Origin: Unio delphinus
Lineage: Eukaryota > Mollusca > Bivalvia > Unionida > Unionidae
Assembly: GCA_029339505.1 (NCBI GenBank)
Contig: JAQISU010000166.1
Location: forward strand, 3,465,001 to 3,529,000
Direction: 5' to 3'
DNA: 64,000 nt
Positions within the stretch are counted from its first letter, which is position 1, and each line of letters begins with the position of its first letter. This document shows, in pieces, positions 10,952 to 22,858 of the stretch. Position numbers and translations under genes: made by a program. The notes beneath the pieces were generated by a model. It ran no database searches and was not told the DNA's origin. It was given only the letters and a program-made list of their open reading frames with translations.

Positions 10952-11924
10952 ACTATTGTAAAAGTCACATGGGTCATGTAGGCATTCAACACACTGTTTC
11001 AGTAATGGGTTTTCCTTTTTTATAATTGATTCATCATACTTTTAAGTGGCAAGTATTCAATTCGTTTTGATTCAAATATATCCATATTTCTTTCAAAAGT
11101 CATCATTTAGACGCCTCAAGAGTTGCATATAGCGAAATCAATGTTCAAGTATGTTTACATTTTTGGACAAAATGAGCCTAAAGGTGTGATCCTGTACAAT
11201 CCGTATTGAATGTCTTGCACTGTGATGTCATATTGAAAGATGTGTATATTGATGGACATATTAATACCCTCAATTGTGATGATTCCGCTCATTGCGCTGT
11301 TATTTTGACCCAATTGGAGTACAGGGCCACCATTGTAAAAGTCCATAGCGATAGAACATTTTTGTCTGGAAGTTACTTGGTGATAGTTAACGTGCAGATC
11401 ATTCAATAATCAGAATAGAATAGACTTTGGTTTAAAGAAAATTAAGTGTCGGATTTTAAAAGAACAATTTATATTTAATTTAATTTAAAATGAGTAAATG
11501 CACATACATGACCCATGTGATATGTACTTTAAATATTGATGATGAAGCTATTTTGATAATGTAGATAATTGTCAAGATGCTTGTCTGTCCCAATTAAGAA
11601 CACTGATATTAAAGACATTACACAATGAGTTACTGATCAAATTGAGATACTGTCAGGAGTGTCAAATTACATGTTTTAGCTATAAAATACATATTTGAAG
11701 TATTTAATCTCATGGATTCAGAGGATAGTTTTATATCTGTTCTAATCATGACTGGTTTCCATCTAAGCAAATAAATTTCCGTATTTCATCAGCGTGATCA
11801 AAGCTTTATCAGGTAAATTTGATTTTATTGGACTTTTCACTTTAATTACAGGAGGGGCCCATTCTAAAATTAGAGAGGCCCTGAGTGTCAGGTTATCCAA
11901 TTATTTGGACACTGGGTATTTCTC

Positions 11925-12270
11925 GGTGTTAGGTATATGATATATTAGGTATATATAAATGTTAGGAATATATAAATGTTTGGTATATTATATGTTTGGT
12001 GTATGAAATGTTCGGAATAGATAAATGTTAGTTATATGTAAAAGTTTGGTATATGTAAATGTTAGATATATGAAATGTTAGGAATATATAAATGTTAGGT
12101 ATATGAAATGTTGTGTATATTTAAAAGTGTTAGGTATATGAAATGTTGGGTATATTTAAAAATTTTAGGTATATGAAATGTTAGGAATATTTAAACGTTA
12201 GGTATTTTAAAAATGTTAGGTATATGAAATGTTAGGAAGATATAAATGTTGGGTATATATAAATGTTCGG
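11925..12270 (+). repeat. AT-rich minisatellite (ttaggtatatgaaatg-type)
   Basis: About eighteen degenerate units of roughly 17-21 bp, such as 'gttaggtatatgaaat', 'gttaggaatatataaat' and 'gtttggtatatgtaaat', run without interruption. It ends where MITE B copy 2 begins. Confidence 0.9.
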
Positions 12271-12274
12271 TAAG

Positions 12275-12640
12275 TTTTCCTCTGACCCTAGTCACCCCAT
12301 TTTTGATATTTGGAATTTATGTTTGGGGAGTAGAGGCTATTCCCTATCAAAAAGTTTGAATTCGCCAACACCATTTGGTGTCAGCCTAGCAAACTTGAAG
12401 AACCTTACCAGTTTGAAATCAATAGGAATATGATTTATTTTATCAAAAATTTATTTTATCAAAAGTCGTGAACATGGCATTTGTCATGTTCGTTCTTTAA
12501 TCCACTGACAGACGACAAATGTACGTCATTGTTGAAATTTGAGCAGGGATCTATTTGCATTCCGAGTCACATGACTTTACAAATCTTGCAACCTAGATGT
12601 CAATGACATCAGAGGTCATATAGTCAGCTCCAAATTAGTT
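12275..12640 (+). mobile_element. MITE family B, copy 2
   Basis: The left end TTTTCCTCTGACCC, 'ggaatttatgttt', 'aacaccatttggtgt', 'ccactgacag' and 'tgtcaatgacatc...ggtcatatagtca' match the reverse complement of copy 1 (5057-5485). The right inverted end is absent. Confidence 0.7.
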
Positions 12641-13433
12641 TCTCAATAGTTTACAGAAAACAGACTCGTATAGTCTGGGTCATCGGTGGCCCCAAGCCAA
12701 TGCTGTATGGATCATTGGGTACTTGGCCATGTGCTCAGATAATTTGATTGATCATGTAGACTTGTTAATCTTGGTCCACACCATATCTGTATCCTATATG
12801 TAGAAGTTATGAAGACTAGTCTGGTGTCAGTGTGTGAAGATGACTGTGGTGTGTAATCATGGTGGGAGTAATAGAAAAATGACAACATTTTTGCCACAGT
12901 TTCCCTTTGAATATGTAAAGTTAACAAAAATGTGATAAATCTTCATTTCTTAGTTGAAAGTTTGAACTGTTTGTCATTATTGTTAATAATGACCTTTGCT
13001 TGCTTTTGTAGCAAATTTTACTTTTAGATCTTGATATATACCGTACTAAAGGGATGATTCCAACAATATAATTGTGTGTACCCCATTCCTAAAATTAGGA
13101 ATTTTTTAAAATTGCAATATAAGTATTTTGGAGATTTAAAAAAAAGTCTTATGGTTTTTTCCTATCTTCTCTCGTGTAGCTTTTGTTTCAGTTTCTTTTT
13201 TATTTTGTCCATTGTTGCCTGGTTAGATAATATTACATGAGTTTGTATACAGTATGGAGACGTTGCCTTCTTAAATTGCAGTAGAAGTAATAGTTGCTGT
13301 TGTTTTCTTCACATAAAAAGTCTTTTCAAATGAAGTTCTTAATATGAAGCAGATACATCTATTTATCCAGATAACATAATATAAACTTAAGCTGCTTTAT
13401 TATCATTATGACTGTTACTTGCAGATACAACTT

Positions 13434-13667
13434 GGGCCCCAAATGTTAGAGTAGTCTTAAATGCTCACTTTTACAGATCACTGTCATCTGTCTGGGTGGG
13501 TTCGAGTCTCGGATTCGGCCAATGTGGATATGTCAGAAAGCTTGCCAGTAGCTTCTCGAGGGTCAGTGGGTTTTTTATGGGGTTTTACCAGGTTTTAACT
13601 CCACCATTAAAATAATGGCCACCATGTATAGCCAGCCTATCTTGTGCTGAAAAATGGCATTAAACTC
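13434..13667 (+). mobile_element. SINE family 1, copy 3
   Basis: It starts at 'gggcccc'. It has a B box GGTTCGAGTC, 'attcggccaatgtgg', 'gcttgccagtagcttctcg' and the tail 'tgtgctgaaaaatggcatta'. The A-box region is degraded. Confidence 0.8.
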
Positions 13668-14002
13668 GATATCACAACAGATACCACTGGAATAAAGGTG
13701 CCCTTTAATCATAGTTATTGTACCATTATTGCACATCATGATGAAGATCTTTCTTAAAGGATAGGCTTCTTTGCAGCATACATTATTTACTGGAGGTTTT
13801 TGTTGTTTTGACATGAAATGTGAGTAGGAAACACATTATGGGGGCTATTTCTGAAATCATCCCAGTACATAGACTTCCAAGCAATTTTCCATTAGCCTGA
13901 TTCCTAGTTGTGTTAGAAACAATGTTTTCCATTGGCTATTTTACTCAAGCATGAACAGAAGGGGAAAAGTTTGTTCTTTTTTTTTTTTTTTTGCTTAACA
14001 GA

Positions 14003-14290
14003 CACATCATTTTTGTATAGAGACCACTCTTTATTCCAATGTGCCCACTTTATCCTCCTTTTTGCACATGTTCACCGGTCTGTGTGTGCATTTCAGACTG
14101 GTCTGCCTTAGAAATGAGGTAAAAAATTCTAAAATCTGGATACAAAATTGGATTCAGATCATGGGTGAATTTTGGACCTTTTTATAATACCACCCACTTT
14201 ATTGTATCATACATGGCCTTGATGTTACAGAGCTTGAAAGTAGGCTAATACCTCCTTTCGCGTAAATGCAGTGCCAAGCGTTAATGTGTT
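14003..14290 (-). repeat. Dispersed repeat family A, copy 3
   Basis: It is the reverse complement of the distal part of copies 1 and 2 ('gagaccactctttattcc', 'cccactttatcc', 'ataataccacccac'). Its inner end reads TTAACGCTTGGCACTG on the minus strand, a TTAA-bounded, piggyBac-like start. Confidence 0.55.
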
Positions 14291-15364
14291 AATATGCGGA
14301 CACAAGTTGGCAAATGAAAATACTAAATATGATAAAATCTGTATAACAAAAATCCTGAATTTGAATGTCATTAAAAGAGGATTTGATACACAAGAAGTAA
14401 ACTAGTAAAAAGAATCATTAGCATTTTATGGCAAAGTATGTGGACAATTTTAGGTTGGTGAAACAAAAGTTGATCCAGAATAAACTGGATTGGATGTTGT
14501 GTGCTAAATGTAAAACAAAAATATGTACTACCTTGTTAGTTTTTATAATAGACTTTACTCTTTTAGTGACCCAGTTTTTTATTGTACCTGGCAACTGTTG
14601 TAAATGTCCATAATGGTCAAAATTGTATCTGGAAGGTTTTGACATTCAAAGTGCCGAGCATTTAGCAATCGGGATCAAATAGATTTTGGTTAAACTACCT
14701 TAGTGTTAAATTGTAGAACAACAATTAATATTTAGTTTCATTTAACTAAATGCACCTACATGACCATGTTGACGTAAACTTTTGCTAGAGAGAAGTAATT
14801 TTACCATAATAATGGAGTCCAGCTTGGACCCTGACGTGCTTTTATCAATTGCACTTAAAAGTGATGCTGTGCTGAATGGAATCAGGTCAGAGTTCTGGGA
14901 AGCAGAGTTAATATTTTTATTCAGTAAATTAAAATGAGTTAACTACAAATTTAAAAGAATATCAATGGTTCAACTAGTTTCTTTTAATACATCCAGTATT
15001 TTGGTATATGGTCATGGATTTGATTTTAAAGTTGCTCATTTTCTAAACTAATTTTTTGTTTCTTTTATTCTATTCAGTAGTGGTCTCAATTGAACTAAGA
15101 TCAATTTTACACAGGAAAAACTTGTAAAATGAACAGGAAATTCTGTTTTATAAAGAGAGTGAATCCTTTTAGTCATCTGACATAAAAGCTTGTAAAATTT
15201 GTTCAGATGATGTCAATCTGCCTTAGATGTAGCAGCCATTGCTGAAAATATACAAAGCAACTACATCTCAGGAACTAATGAACAGAATTTGACCAAAGTT
15301 AATGGGAACACTTTGACAACATTGGACAAACTTGAAATGATTGTTTTCATAACATTTGCAATCA

Positions 15365-15468
15365 GCAGCATTGGAAGAAATTTGTAAAGAAAGCATTCTA
15401 CTGACACAAATTTCTTGCAGCATTGGAAGAAATTTGTAAAGAAAGCATTCTACTGACACAAATTTCTA
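15365..15468 (+). repeat. 52-bp tandem duplication
   Basis: The unit starting 'gcagcattggaagaaatttg' at 15365 recurs at 15417 essentially unchanged. It is non-coding. Confidence 0.92.
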
Positions 15469-16275
15469 GGTCACCCATCTATGGCATTTGGCTATTAGGT
15501 AAGTATCTGTCCAGCAATCTCTGGTCCATCTGGTCATTATATTTTAAGTTCATTATTATGTATAGTCTTGGAAATAATGGAAAGTAACCAGATTTTGTTA
15601 TGCATCTTATTTTAATTCAACCTTAGGATACAGAGATCACAATATATTCTATTTTCATTTTAAATTCGTGTCCACACAGAATAAGATACATGGCGTAAAA
15701 TTGCAGCACCCAAAATAATGCTCATTTTTTTTATTTATTGCAGTTTTGGAAATTGCACTTTCAGTCACTCTTTTGTTTTCAATTATTTTTCCTTTCCTCA
15801 GCTCCAAAAAGATGTCAAAGAAATAATACTCATGCAGACACTAACAGTGAATGTATTTACTGCATCACAATAGAACAATTCAAAGATCAAGAAGAAAATG
15901 TGAGATTCTGTTGTTTTCAGTTATTACTGATTTTGATAGATATGACCCTGGTGTCGTTACTTTGACAAATTACTTTGTAACTTGCAAGCTATCGCAATTC
16001 TTTTAACCTTTTGAGATCTAGATTGTTTTGGTTGCATAGCATCATATCTAATTGCCATTTCAAGTCCATGTGAAATGTTGTTTATTTTCCAATATGACTT
16101 TTTATTTACACAGCTCATTCTAATTTGACATCTATAGAAAAAAATGTTCAGTCAAACATGTATACAGACGAAATTGATTATTATTGTGTTCATTCCCAGG
16201 TCCAGTATATACATTTACTCAGTGAGGACATAGTTTCAAGCCAAAAATTTAATTCTTGTTTTATCATTCTTGTAG

Positions 16276-16373
16276 TTCTCTGTCAGATCGAGAAGGGAAA
16301 AGGTGACAAAAGTGAGCGAGCCTGTTGTGATCCAGCATGAAGAAACGCAAGATGCCTGGGACAATTCCAAGAG
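16276..16373 (+). CDS. KMT2E: PHD-SET gene exon 5: linker before SET
   Basis: The acceptor is cttgtag at 16269-16275 and the donor is AAGAG|gtactt at 16374. The frame FSVRSRREKV...QDAWDNSK follows exon 4 in phase 0 and continues into exon 6 to give WDNSKS-TWLDRFEIA, like [16 protein letters not shown] in MLL5. A second AG at 16285-16286 would break the frame. The 75-codon frame at 15738-15965 cannot join exon 4 in phase. Confidence 0.75.
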
Positions 16374-16789
16374 GTACTTTTGTTATTTATTTAGCTGATC
16401 TAGATGTTAAATCAAGGGATCTAATGGTATCACACTGCATCATCCATGCATCAACCATTGCTTCTTATGTCTTTGATTTTGGAAAGACCTGAAATAGGGG
16501 TTTATATCATTGATGTATACTCATGCATGTGATTGATTATCATTGTTGCCACTCAAATCAATATATTTGATCTAATTTTCATCAAACTGAGAATATATGC
16601 CTTATATCACGAAGAGCTCTATGTCTGATACAGAATGAAATTCTCACATGAATGATCAGGTGATCCTCTTCTAATGGACTGGGCCTGTTGACACCATGGA
16701 AGCCACATTTCTCCTTCAAATAATTCCCCACTTACATTACATTAAGAATATTGAGCAAGATGCACAAATAGTTTTTCTTAGATTGTTTG

Positions 16790-17480
16790 AGCTTATTATC
16801 ACTCAGAAGGTCACATTGACCATCTTGATAATCTAGTCTCTGCTCCTCCTAAAACAAAACTCATATTTACATAAGGTTTTCATTCTTTTGATATCTACTT
16901 GGTCCTAAATGACATTGGTGATGATGATATGGCTGCCACAGTTGCCATCTTGAAATCTTGATAGAAAAGTAATATTATCACAGTATATTCACCTAACAAC
17001 TACTTAGTATGTATACAGTTGGTCCAGAATGTGAATGTCAATGTTATATGTCCAATACAGCCACAGCAGTGGCCTTCTTGAAAATCTTGTCACTATTTAT
17101 TATGCATAGATGGCGATGTTGGCATGGGATTTTCACCAGAAAAACTTCTTATGATGTTTAGTTGGTCGTAAATGAAAACTGATTGCAACAGTGGCTATCA
17201 TGAAAATCTTGTTATTACGTTGTTTTTTTTTACATGACTGGTCATGTCAACATTGTGCTTTAACCATAGACTTATTATGTCTGGTTTGGTGCTAGATAGA
17301 AATGGTGCCACTTTGATATCAAATATTGCTGCTGTTGCTTTTTCAAAAGGGGAAGTCTTGTCAGTAAGGCATTTCCACCAGAACACGTGCCTTATTGATC
17401 CTCAACAATTCTGACAAGTTGATAACTAATATGTCCACAACACAGCAGTTATTTTAAAAATCTTGTTATTGCTAAACCAT
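16790..17480 (+). repeat. Degenerate tandem repeat family K, block 1
   Basis: The phrase 'gcc(a/t)tcttgaaaatcttgt' recurs near 16945, 17071, 17190, 17340 and 17447, alternating with 'agttggtcctaaatgaaaat'-like phrases near 16895, 17020 and 17160. The spacing is about 105-150 bp. Related blocks lie at 23640-24005, 41690-41880 and 47060-47560. Confidence 0.65.
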
Positions 17481-18139
17481 ATCAAAGGTGTTTTAAACAC
17501 TTTCCAGTTAAAAAGAATTAATGGTGTTAACTTAAGCCAGTAGAGAATCATCCTTTAAGCTCCATTAGGTTTGGAATTGCAATTTCTGAAATTACTGGAG
17601 ACATTAGTGGTCTAAGTGTATTTTACCAACTTTTTAATTAAACATAGCTTTTGCCTTCTTCTGACTTCTTTAATGCATGTTGTCCAAGGCACCAGTAGCA
17701 ATACATGATGTATTGTTAAATCCTTAGTGAAAAATTAGTCTTTCGTAGGGAAAGGTATTGACTGCCTTTAAATGTCTTGTTAGGGTTGGCAGGTCTAACT
17801 TGCAACTGATTGACAGAGTGTTATCACAGGAGATCAGAGACTATATTTCTGATTCACCTTCTTTAAAGTGAGTTTTATCAGTACAAGTTTGATTATGAGG
17901 AAGAGAGTTTGCATATTAATAATGATTATTTTTTTAAAAGGATTTCTATTAGGATTTAGTGAAATAGGTGTTAGTTTTTTTTTGTTTTTTCTTCTCACTG
18001 CGATGTCTTCAGTGGCTCAGTTTATAGTGATGTCTAGAACTGAGGCATTGTGCCACAAACATGTAGCATCATTACCCACACAATTGCATTATCTGACACC
18101 AGGTCGACCAGTCCTAACATTAACCTCTTAATGATTTGT

Positions 18140-18262
18140 GCCAGGCGAGGCATCTTCTAGTACTATTTTTATAAATCTTCAGTGTAACTTGGCCAGGGTT
18201 TGAATCTGCAACCTCCTTGATACAAGATGGATGCTCTAACACTTAGGCCTCTTGTTACAACT
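18140..18262 (-). mobile_element. SINE family 2-like 5' fragment
   Basis: On the minus strand it has an A-box-like 'ggcctaagtgttagagc' followed about 26 bases later by a B-box-like 'cagattcaaaccc'. The layout resembles the tRNA-derived head at 43213 ('ggcctaatggttaaagtg', 'ggttcaaaccc'). The body is lost. Confidence 0.5.
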
Positions 18263-18561
18263 TTAAATTAGACTTTGGCAAATTTTCAGTATGGACTAAT
18301 GTCAAAGGCTTTCAGGAAAATAATTTGGCATATTTACTAGAATGTAAGCGTATTTATGAATCCCACACTGCTACGTTTTAGTGATATCATGCTGTTCCAG
18401 AAGAGCTGATTCACCTTGTCATTAGTTCTTATTCCTTTAAAAATGTGCATTAATTTTGAAGCAGTTGTATCTGCATGATTACTAATATTGAATATGATAA
18501 TATTGTATATTGGTACAGTTCTGATGATACAGAAATAGTATAAATCCCTGTTCTCCTTATA

Positions 18562-19473
18562 CTGTAGTATCATCAATATTCGTGGGGGATCAATTTTCGT
18601 GGTTTTCGTGGTTGCCACAAACCACGAATTTAAATCCCCAACGAAAAATGAGCCACATAGGTTGATGATTCCCCCCCCCCCCCCCAATTCCCGACTCTTG
18701 GCAACACCATTATCGATGGAATATCTGGCTATCTTTGCCCGTAATTCCTCGCTATAACAGTTATACTCTCCTCTCTTTCTTTTCCGGGACACAGACTGAA
18801 GCAGTGGTTCTACTGCGTCATTAGTTGCCTGGTAAGCGAGAGCCTGCGCCGGGTTCTCAGCTTCTGATGGGTTAGGAAGTCCAGGAACCGAGGGTGATTT
18901 ATGTTGAATTTGACCACTCTTAAGCCACTGTGTTAACGCCATGATAGTCATAAAGTACTGATATTGCAACTTTATGGACAGTGGTTTAAGTAAGAGATCA
19001 TTCCAATGTACTTTACTAACTGATTGGTCTGGTTTTGTTGGCGGCGTCGGCTTCCTTTGATCTTGAACACTCAAACGAAAACATGGCGAAACTGATTAAT
19101 CCTGACGGGTGTTTGATATGTGCTCACATAGGTGGAGGTATTGTTTTAGTGTTGTTGGCTGAGTCTGCTTTGACAGATGTTAATCACTTGGTCAAAAACA
19201 CTTTGTAAGTATTGAACTTGCCGGGTCTTAGATATGTACTCATACAGGTGGTAGTATTGTTTTAAACATTAACGTGACCGCCGTTTGCGTCAGCATCGTT
19301 TTATTCTTTTGTATTCTTTATTTGGGGTACTTGTAGAGGTTAAACCATGAAATTAACTACCTTATAATATGCAAAATTTGACAGGCAAAACCACGAATTT
19401 ACGTCCCCACGAAAATGCCTTTTTTTACAAAACCACGAAAATTGAGCCCAACGAAAATAAATGATACTACAGT
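18562..19473 (-). mobile_element. 0.9-kb inverted-repeat DNA transposon with TA target site
   Basis: The ends are TA|CTGTAGTATCAT on the left and ATGATACTACAG|TA on the right. Similarity continues inward through repeated 'ttttcgtggtttt' and 'ccccaacgaaaa' blocks, giving long imperfect terminal inverted repeats of about 100 bp. The minus strand carries a truncated ORF with a psq-like HTH segment (next entry). It looks like a deletion derivative of an autonomous element whose superfamily is not identified. Confidence 0.75.
18680..19074 (-). pseudogene. Truncated transposon protein with psq-like HTH segment
   Basis: From ATG at 19074 the minus frame encodes a Pro-rich head (MSVQDQRKPTPPTKPDQSV), a middle section, then SRKRKRGEYNCYSEELRAKI and ARYSIDNGVAKSRELG. 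The latter resembles the psq/HTH segments (K-R-G-x-Y-x-x-Y-S/T-x-E-x-R-A-K-I) common in transposon-encoded proteins of invertebrates. Downstream the frame runs through the inverted repeat (poly-Gly from a C tract) and beyond the element, so residues past about 130 are not real protein. No catalytic domain remains. Confidence 0.5.
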
Positions 19474-19566
19474 ATTTCCAAATTTGTATATCTCAAACTT
19501 TAGGCACATGTATTTGGACACAAATATGCAACATTCTTCAATGCTGGTTTGATCTTGTATTTTCAG

Positions 19567-19660
19567 TACCTGGCTTGACAGATTTGAGATCGCAAAGGTC
19601 AATCAGTATAGTGCTGATATGCAGGAACTGCTTACTTCAAAAAGGGTTAATGGGCATCAC
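19567..19660 (+). CDS. KMT2E: PHD-SET gene exon 6: helix before SET
   Basis: The acceptor is tatttttcag ending at 19566 and the donor is CATCAC|gtaagt at 19661. With the AG carried from exon 5 it encodes S-TWLDRFEIAKVNQYSADMQ and a basic tail. It matches the [20 protein letters not shown] helix of MLL5. A longer overlapping frame that ends in GIT is not in phase. Confidence 0.88.
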
Positions 19661-20786
19661 GTAAGTCCAGCTTTTGTCAAAGTCAAGAGTGAGAGTGAGT
19701 GAAGCTGCTTTGTTTACATCAACATTGATTTTTAACTTACGGGTATAAATTAGTGGACTACTCTTTGCATGTTAATTTTATGGTTAGGATCTCTTTAAGC
19801 CAGATGTAGCTGACTGTGGTATGGTTTTATACAAGTTCCTTGGAATGATGTGTTGTTTCATTACATTTTGACTGTCCAAGCCTTTACCTACCTACACTGA
19901 CCCAGGGTGAAGCTTGAGCATTAGCAGATTAGACATAACGAATGTTGTACTCGCAATTTCTGAGAAAATAAATCATCTTTCTATTGATTTCATGCAACCA
20001 TATTTTTTCTAATTTTAAATGTACATCTGACATTTCAGCATGCACCATTTTGAGGTAGGTTGTTTATATTATTAAAGAGCTCAGTCTCTCAGTGAGAGAG
20101 TTTCCTTTCATGATAAACAAAGGCCATGTAGTCAGGACATTTTTAATCATTTCTGTTTGGATGATGTTATGACAAATTTTCTGGTGATTTCTCTGTACCT
20201 TTGTTATAATTGTTTTATCTTCATTCATTGGTGGATTAGAGTGAGGGTATTTATGATTTAGATCCAGTCATATCAACTGAATAAGTTGCAAGACCATCCT
20301 CCAGTCTGGAATAGAATGTTTTACTGACAACAGTAGTGGGTTCACTTAACATATCCTCGGCCATCAGCCAACCTGGCTGCAAAATTCAGCAATGTAGACA
20401 GTTAATTCAGCACCCATAGCCAAATTGCTATACTTTTTTAATGAAATGGACAAATTATAATTGTCTGTTCAAAAGGAAACCTTTAAAAAAAATAAAGTTG
20501 TAACAATATTCCTCTGGAATTTCCGTAATTTTTTACTGTTGGAAACTACTAACATACCAGTACTTGAAAACCTGCCATTGGTATGTACCACAAAAAATAC
20601 AGCTGTAACCAGTATACCAGTACAACAGCATATTTCTTGTCAGTATGAATGAATGGTTGGTTAATCATTTGCAGGAAAATTGTGCTGAAAGAAAACGAAA
20701 ATAATGCATTTCTGAACTTATAAGAGGTGCAGTGCTAACAGCCATTATTATTCACCACCATGACAGTACTCTAATTCCTAATCCGA

Positions 20787-21170
20787 GTTTCCTCTGACCC
20801 TTTGCAACCCATTTTAGGTATTTTGAAATTAATGTTGGATTGTTGGTTCAGAGTCTGTTGGCCTATTGACTGGTTGGAATTCATCACCACCACATGGTGG
20901 CAGCATGGGATAGCTGCTTGCTAGCAAGCCTAGCAAATAAAATGTACTTACATTGTGCCCTGCCTGCATAAAATTGACAGGAAGATGATTTGTTATCTCC
21001 TAACTTGCGAGTGTAACATTCGTTGTGACTTAACCCACTGACAGATGAGACGAAACTAAAGCATTGATTAAATTTGATTTGGTATCCTTCAGTTGCATTG
21101 CTTGTTACATGACTAACAAATATCTCAACCTACATGTCCATGACATTAGAGGTCAGATAGTCACAGACAT
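20787..21170 (+). mobile_element. MITE family B, copy 3
   Basis: It begins GTTTCCTCTGACCC. It shares 'ccactgacagatgagac', 'acctacatgtccatgaca' and 'agaggtcagatagtca' with copies 1 and 2, and keeps copy 2's orientation. The right inverted end is missing. Confidence 0.65.
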
Positions 21171-21330
21171 AAAATAAACCTTTTTTTTTTTTTTTTTTAC
21201 AAAGTTGTTGCACATAAGCATTCAAAAATATTAAATGAATGTAACATATTGTTTTGTAAAAATAAGTAAAGCATTCTTAATTCTCCACATATTGTGTTGA
21301 GAATTAAGAATCCTTTAGTTACTATTGCAA

Positions 21331-21551
21331 GTGGTCTAAAACACTCTTCATTACAGATCACTGCCATCTCACCTCTGCGTGGGTTTGAGTCTCAGATTCG
21401 GCCACTGGGTATGTGAGAAAACTTGCCAGTAGCTTCTCATGGGTCAGTGTTTTTTTCTGGGGGTTTTCCCGGGTTCTTCCTTCACCATTAATACTGGCTG
21501 CCATGTATAGCCTATTGTGTGCTGAAATATGGCGTTAAACCCTACAACAAC
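21331..21551 (+). mobile_element. SINE family 1, copy 4
   Basis: It starts at the 'gtggtctaaa' A-box remnant. It has a B box GGTTTGAGTC, 'attcggccactgggtatgtg', 'ccgggttcttccttcaccat' and the tail 'atggcgttaaaccctacaac'. Confidence 0.8.
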
Positions 21552-22780
21552 TTGCCTCACATGACAGCATAAGTCAGAATATAGTAAATGGGGTGCGGAT
21601 AGTCACAGGAAATTTGGACAATGTTACTCTATTCCAGTCAACCCACACACAATTACCAACTTTGGTTCGGTGTTCAGTTATAAGGTAAATAGCTATGGTG
21701 TTTACATGCACTGCATCAAATGTTTAATTTTAGTGGGTTTTGGTCCAAATGAAGAAAGCCTTCAACTCGGCTCATAGAGCACACACCATATGAACATTTT
21801 GTTATCACTGAAGAATATCAAAGATAATATCAGTACTCTGAAGTTTAAAGAAAGTAATGCTCTTGAATACTTGGAAACTCATTTCATCAATAGAGCTGTT
21901 CAAGGGATTCTTGTTGTCTTTTATACCCTTATGCCTTTTACAGAGTCAATATTTTATTAAACAGGATCATTTTAGTCTTGATTTATATTCTCTATGAGAA
22001 TGTTTATGACTGCTGGAGACTCCTAAACACTTTGTATTGGCAGCTATGCCATCTGTGATTTCTTTGTCTTTACCTAAAAAGAATGAAAATGATATAAAAT
22101 GATTCACCATACAATAGAAAAAAGAAGTTACAGTACTGGATTTTATGTTCAGTACATTGTTATTAACATTGACTAATTGTGTATTCTATTAGTATTTGGG
22201 GTATTTAATTGATAATATATTTTGGAGAGGATTTCCCAGCGAGATATGGCTGGGAGGAATGCATAAATTGACAAGTGCTTGTACATTTATTCTCTTGCAA
22301 TAGCCTGCTTCAAAATGTACAAAGAATTTTGATCTGATTTAATCCTTTTATATACATTTGTTTTCTTCCTTTTTTACAGGTTTGAAATAAAGAAGCTGTT
22401 AAAATTGAACTTAAATATTACCATTGTACAAATGTTATGTTTTCTATTTCATTCATATTTTAGTTGTAGTTTGGTACAATGAATTTTTTTTTGTATCTGC
22501 AAGTAAACCAGTATTGGAACTGAATTGGCTCACATATCAGGCATGTAGGAAAATGCATTTACATGTAATTAACTGCAGTTTTATTTCCAAAGTTATTTTG
22601 GGAAATAGGGTATTAAAAACCAAGCATTAAATGTGGTCTTCATTTGCAACTTTTGTATGTCACTATACATCATGAACTAAATACATAAGAACAAATAAAT
22701 TCTGATAATTATTTTTGCTAATACTGTGTGTTAAGCAAGGGAAGAGTTTTGACTTTTTATTTTTTTGTTTTGTTTTAAAG

Positions 22781-22858
22781 AATGAAATTGCTGATCAGGT
22801 CACAGGTGGGCTGCGGGTTCAGCGCTGTCATGTGGCAGAAGTGAAGTCTAACAGACAA
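22781..22858 (+). CDS. KMT2E: PHD-SET gene exon 7: entry to SET domain
   Basis: The acceptor is gttttaaag ending at 22780 and the donor is AGACAA|gtaaga at 22859. It encodes NEIADQVTGGLRVQRCHVAE and VKSNRQ in phase 0 at both ends. The position matches the SHIQKNKKILKSAKDL strand of MLL5 that begins the SET fold. The exon is short and less conserved, but it is the only piece that gives an unbroken frame between exons 6 and 8. Confidence 0.82.

Larger units (their letters stand above)
10529..16275 (+). other. Intron 4
   Basis: It holds two SINEs, an AT minisatellite, MITE B copy 2, repeat A copy 3 and a 52-bp duplication, listed separately. Bases 10952-11920, 12640-13430 and 14700-15360 show nothing recognisable. 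Confidence 0.7.
16374..19566 (+). other. Intron 5
   Basis: It holds a degenerate tandem region, a SINE 5' fragment and a 0.9-kb inverted-repeat transposon, listed separately. Bases 17480-18135 have nothing recognised. Confidence 0.7.
19661..22780 (+). other. Intron 6
   Basis: It contains a short MITE-B-like piece near 19915-20000, MITE B copy 3 and a SINE. Bases 20000-20780 and 21560-22770 hold nothing recognised. Confidence 0.7.

Noticed and set aside
15738..15965. 75-codon open frame considered as an exon between exons 4 and 5
   Set aside because: Its best acceptor (cctcag, 15801) would need one carried base, but exon 4 ends in phase 0; the phase-compatible reading hits a stop. Exon 4 joins exon 5 directly without it.
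18337..18680. C-terminal half of the 245-codon minus-strand frame
   Set aside because: This part runs through the terminal inverted repeat (poly-Gly from a C tract) and into flanking intron, so it is not transposon protein.
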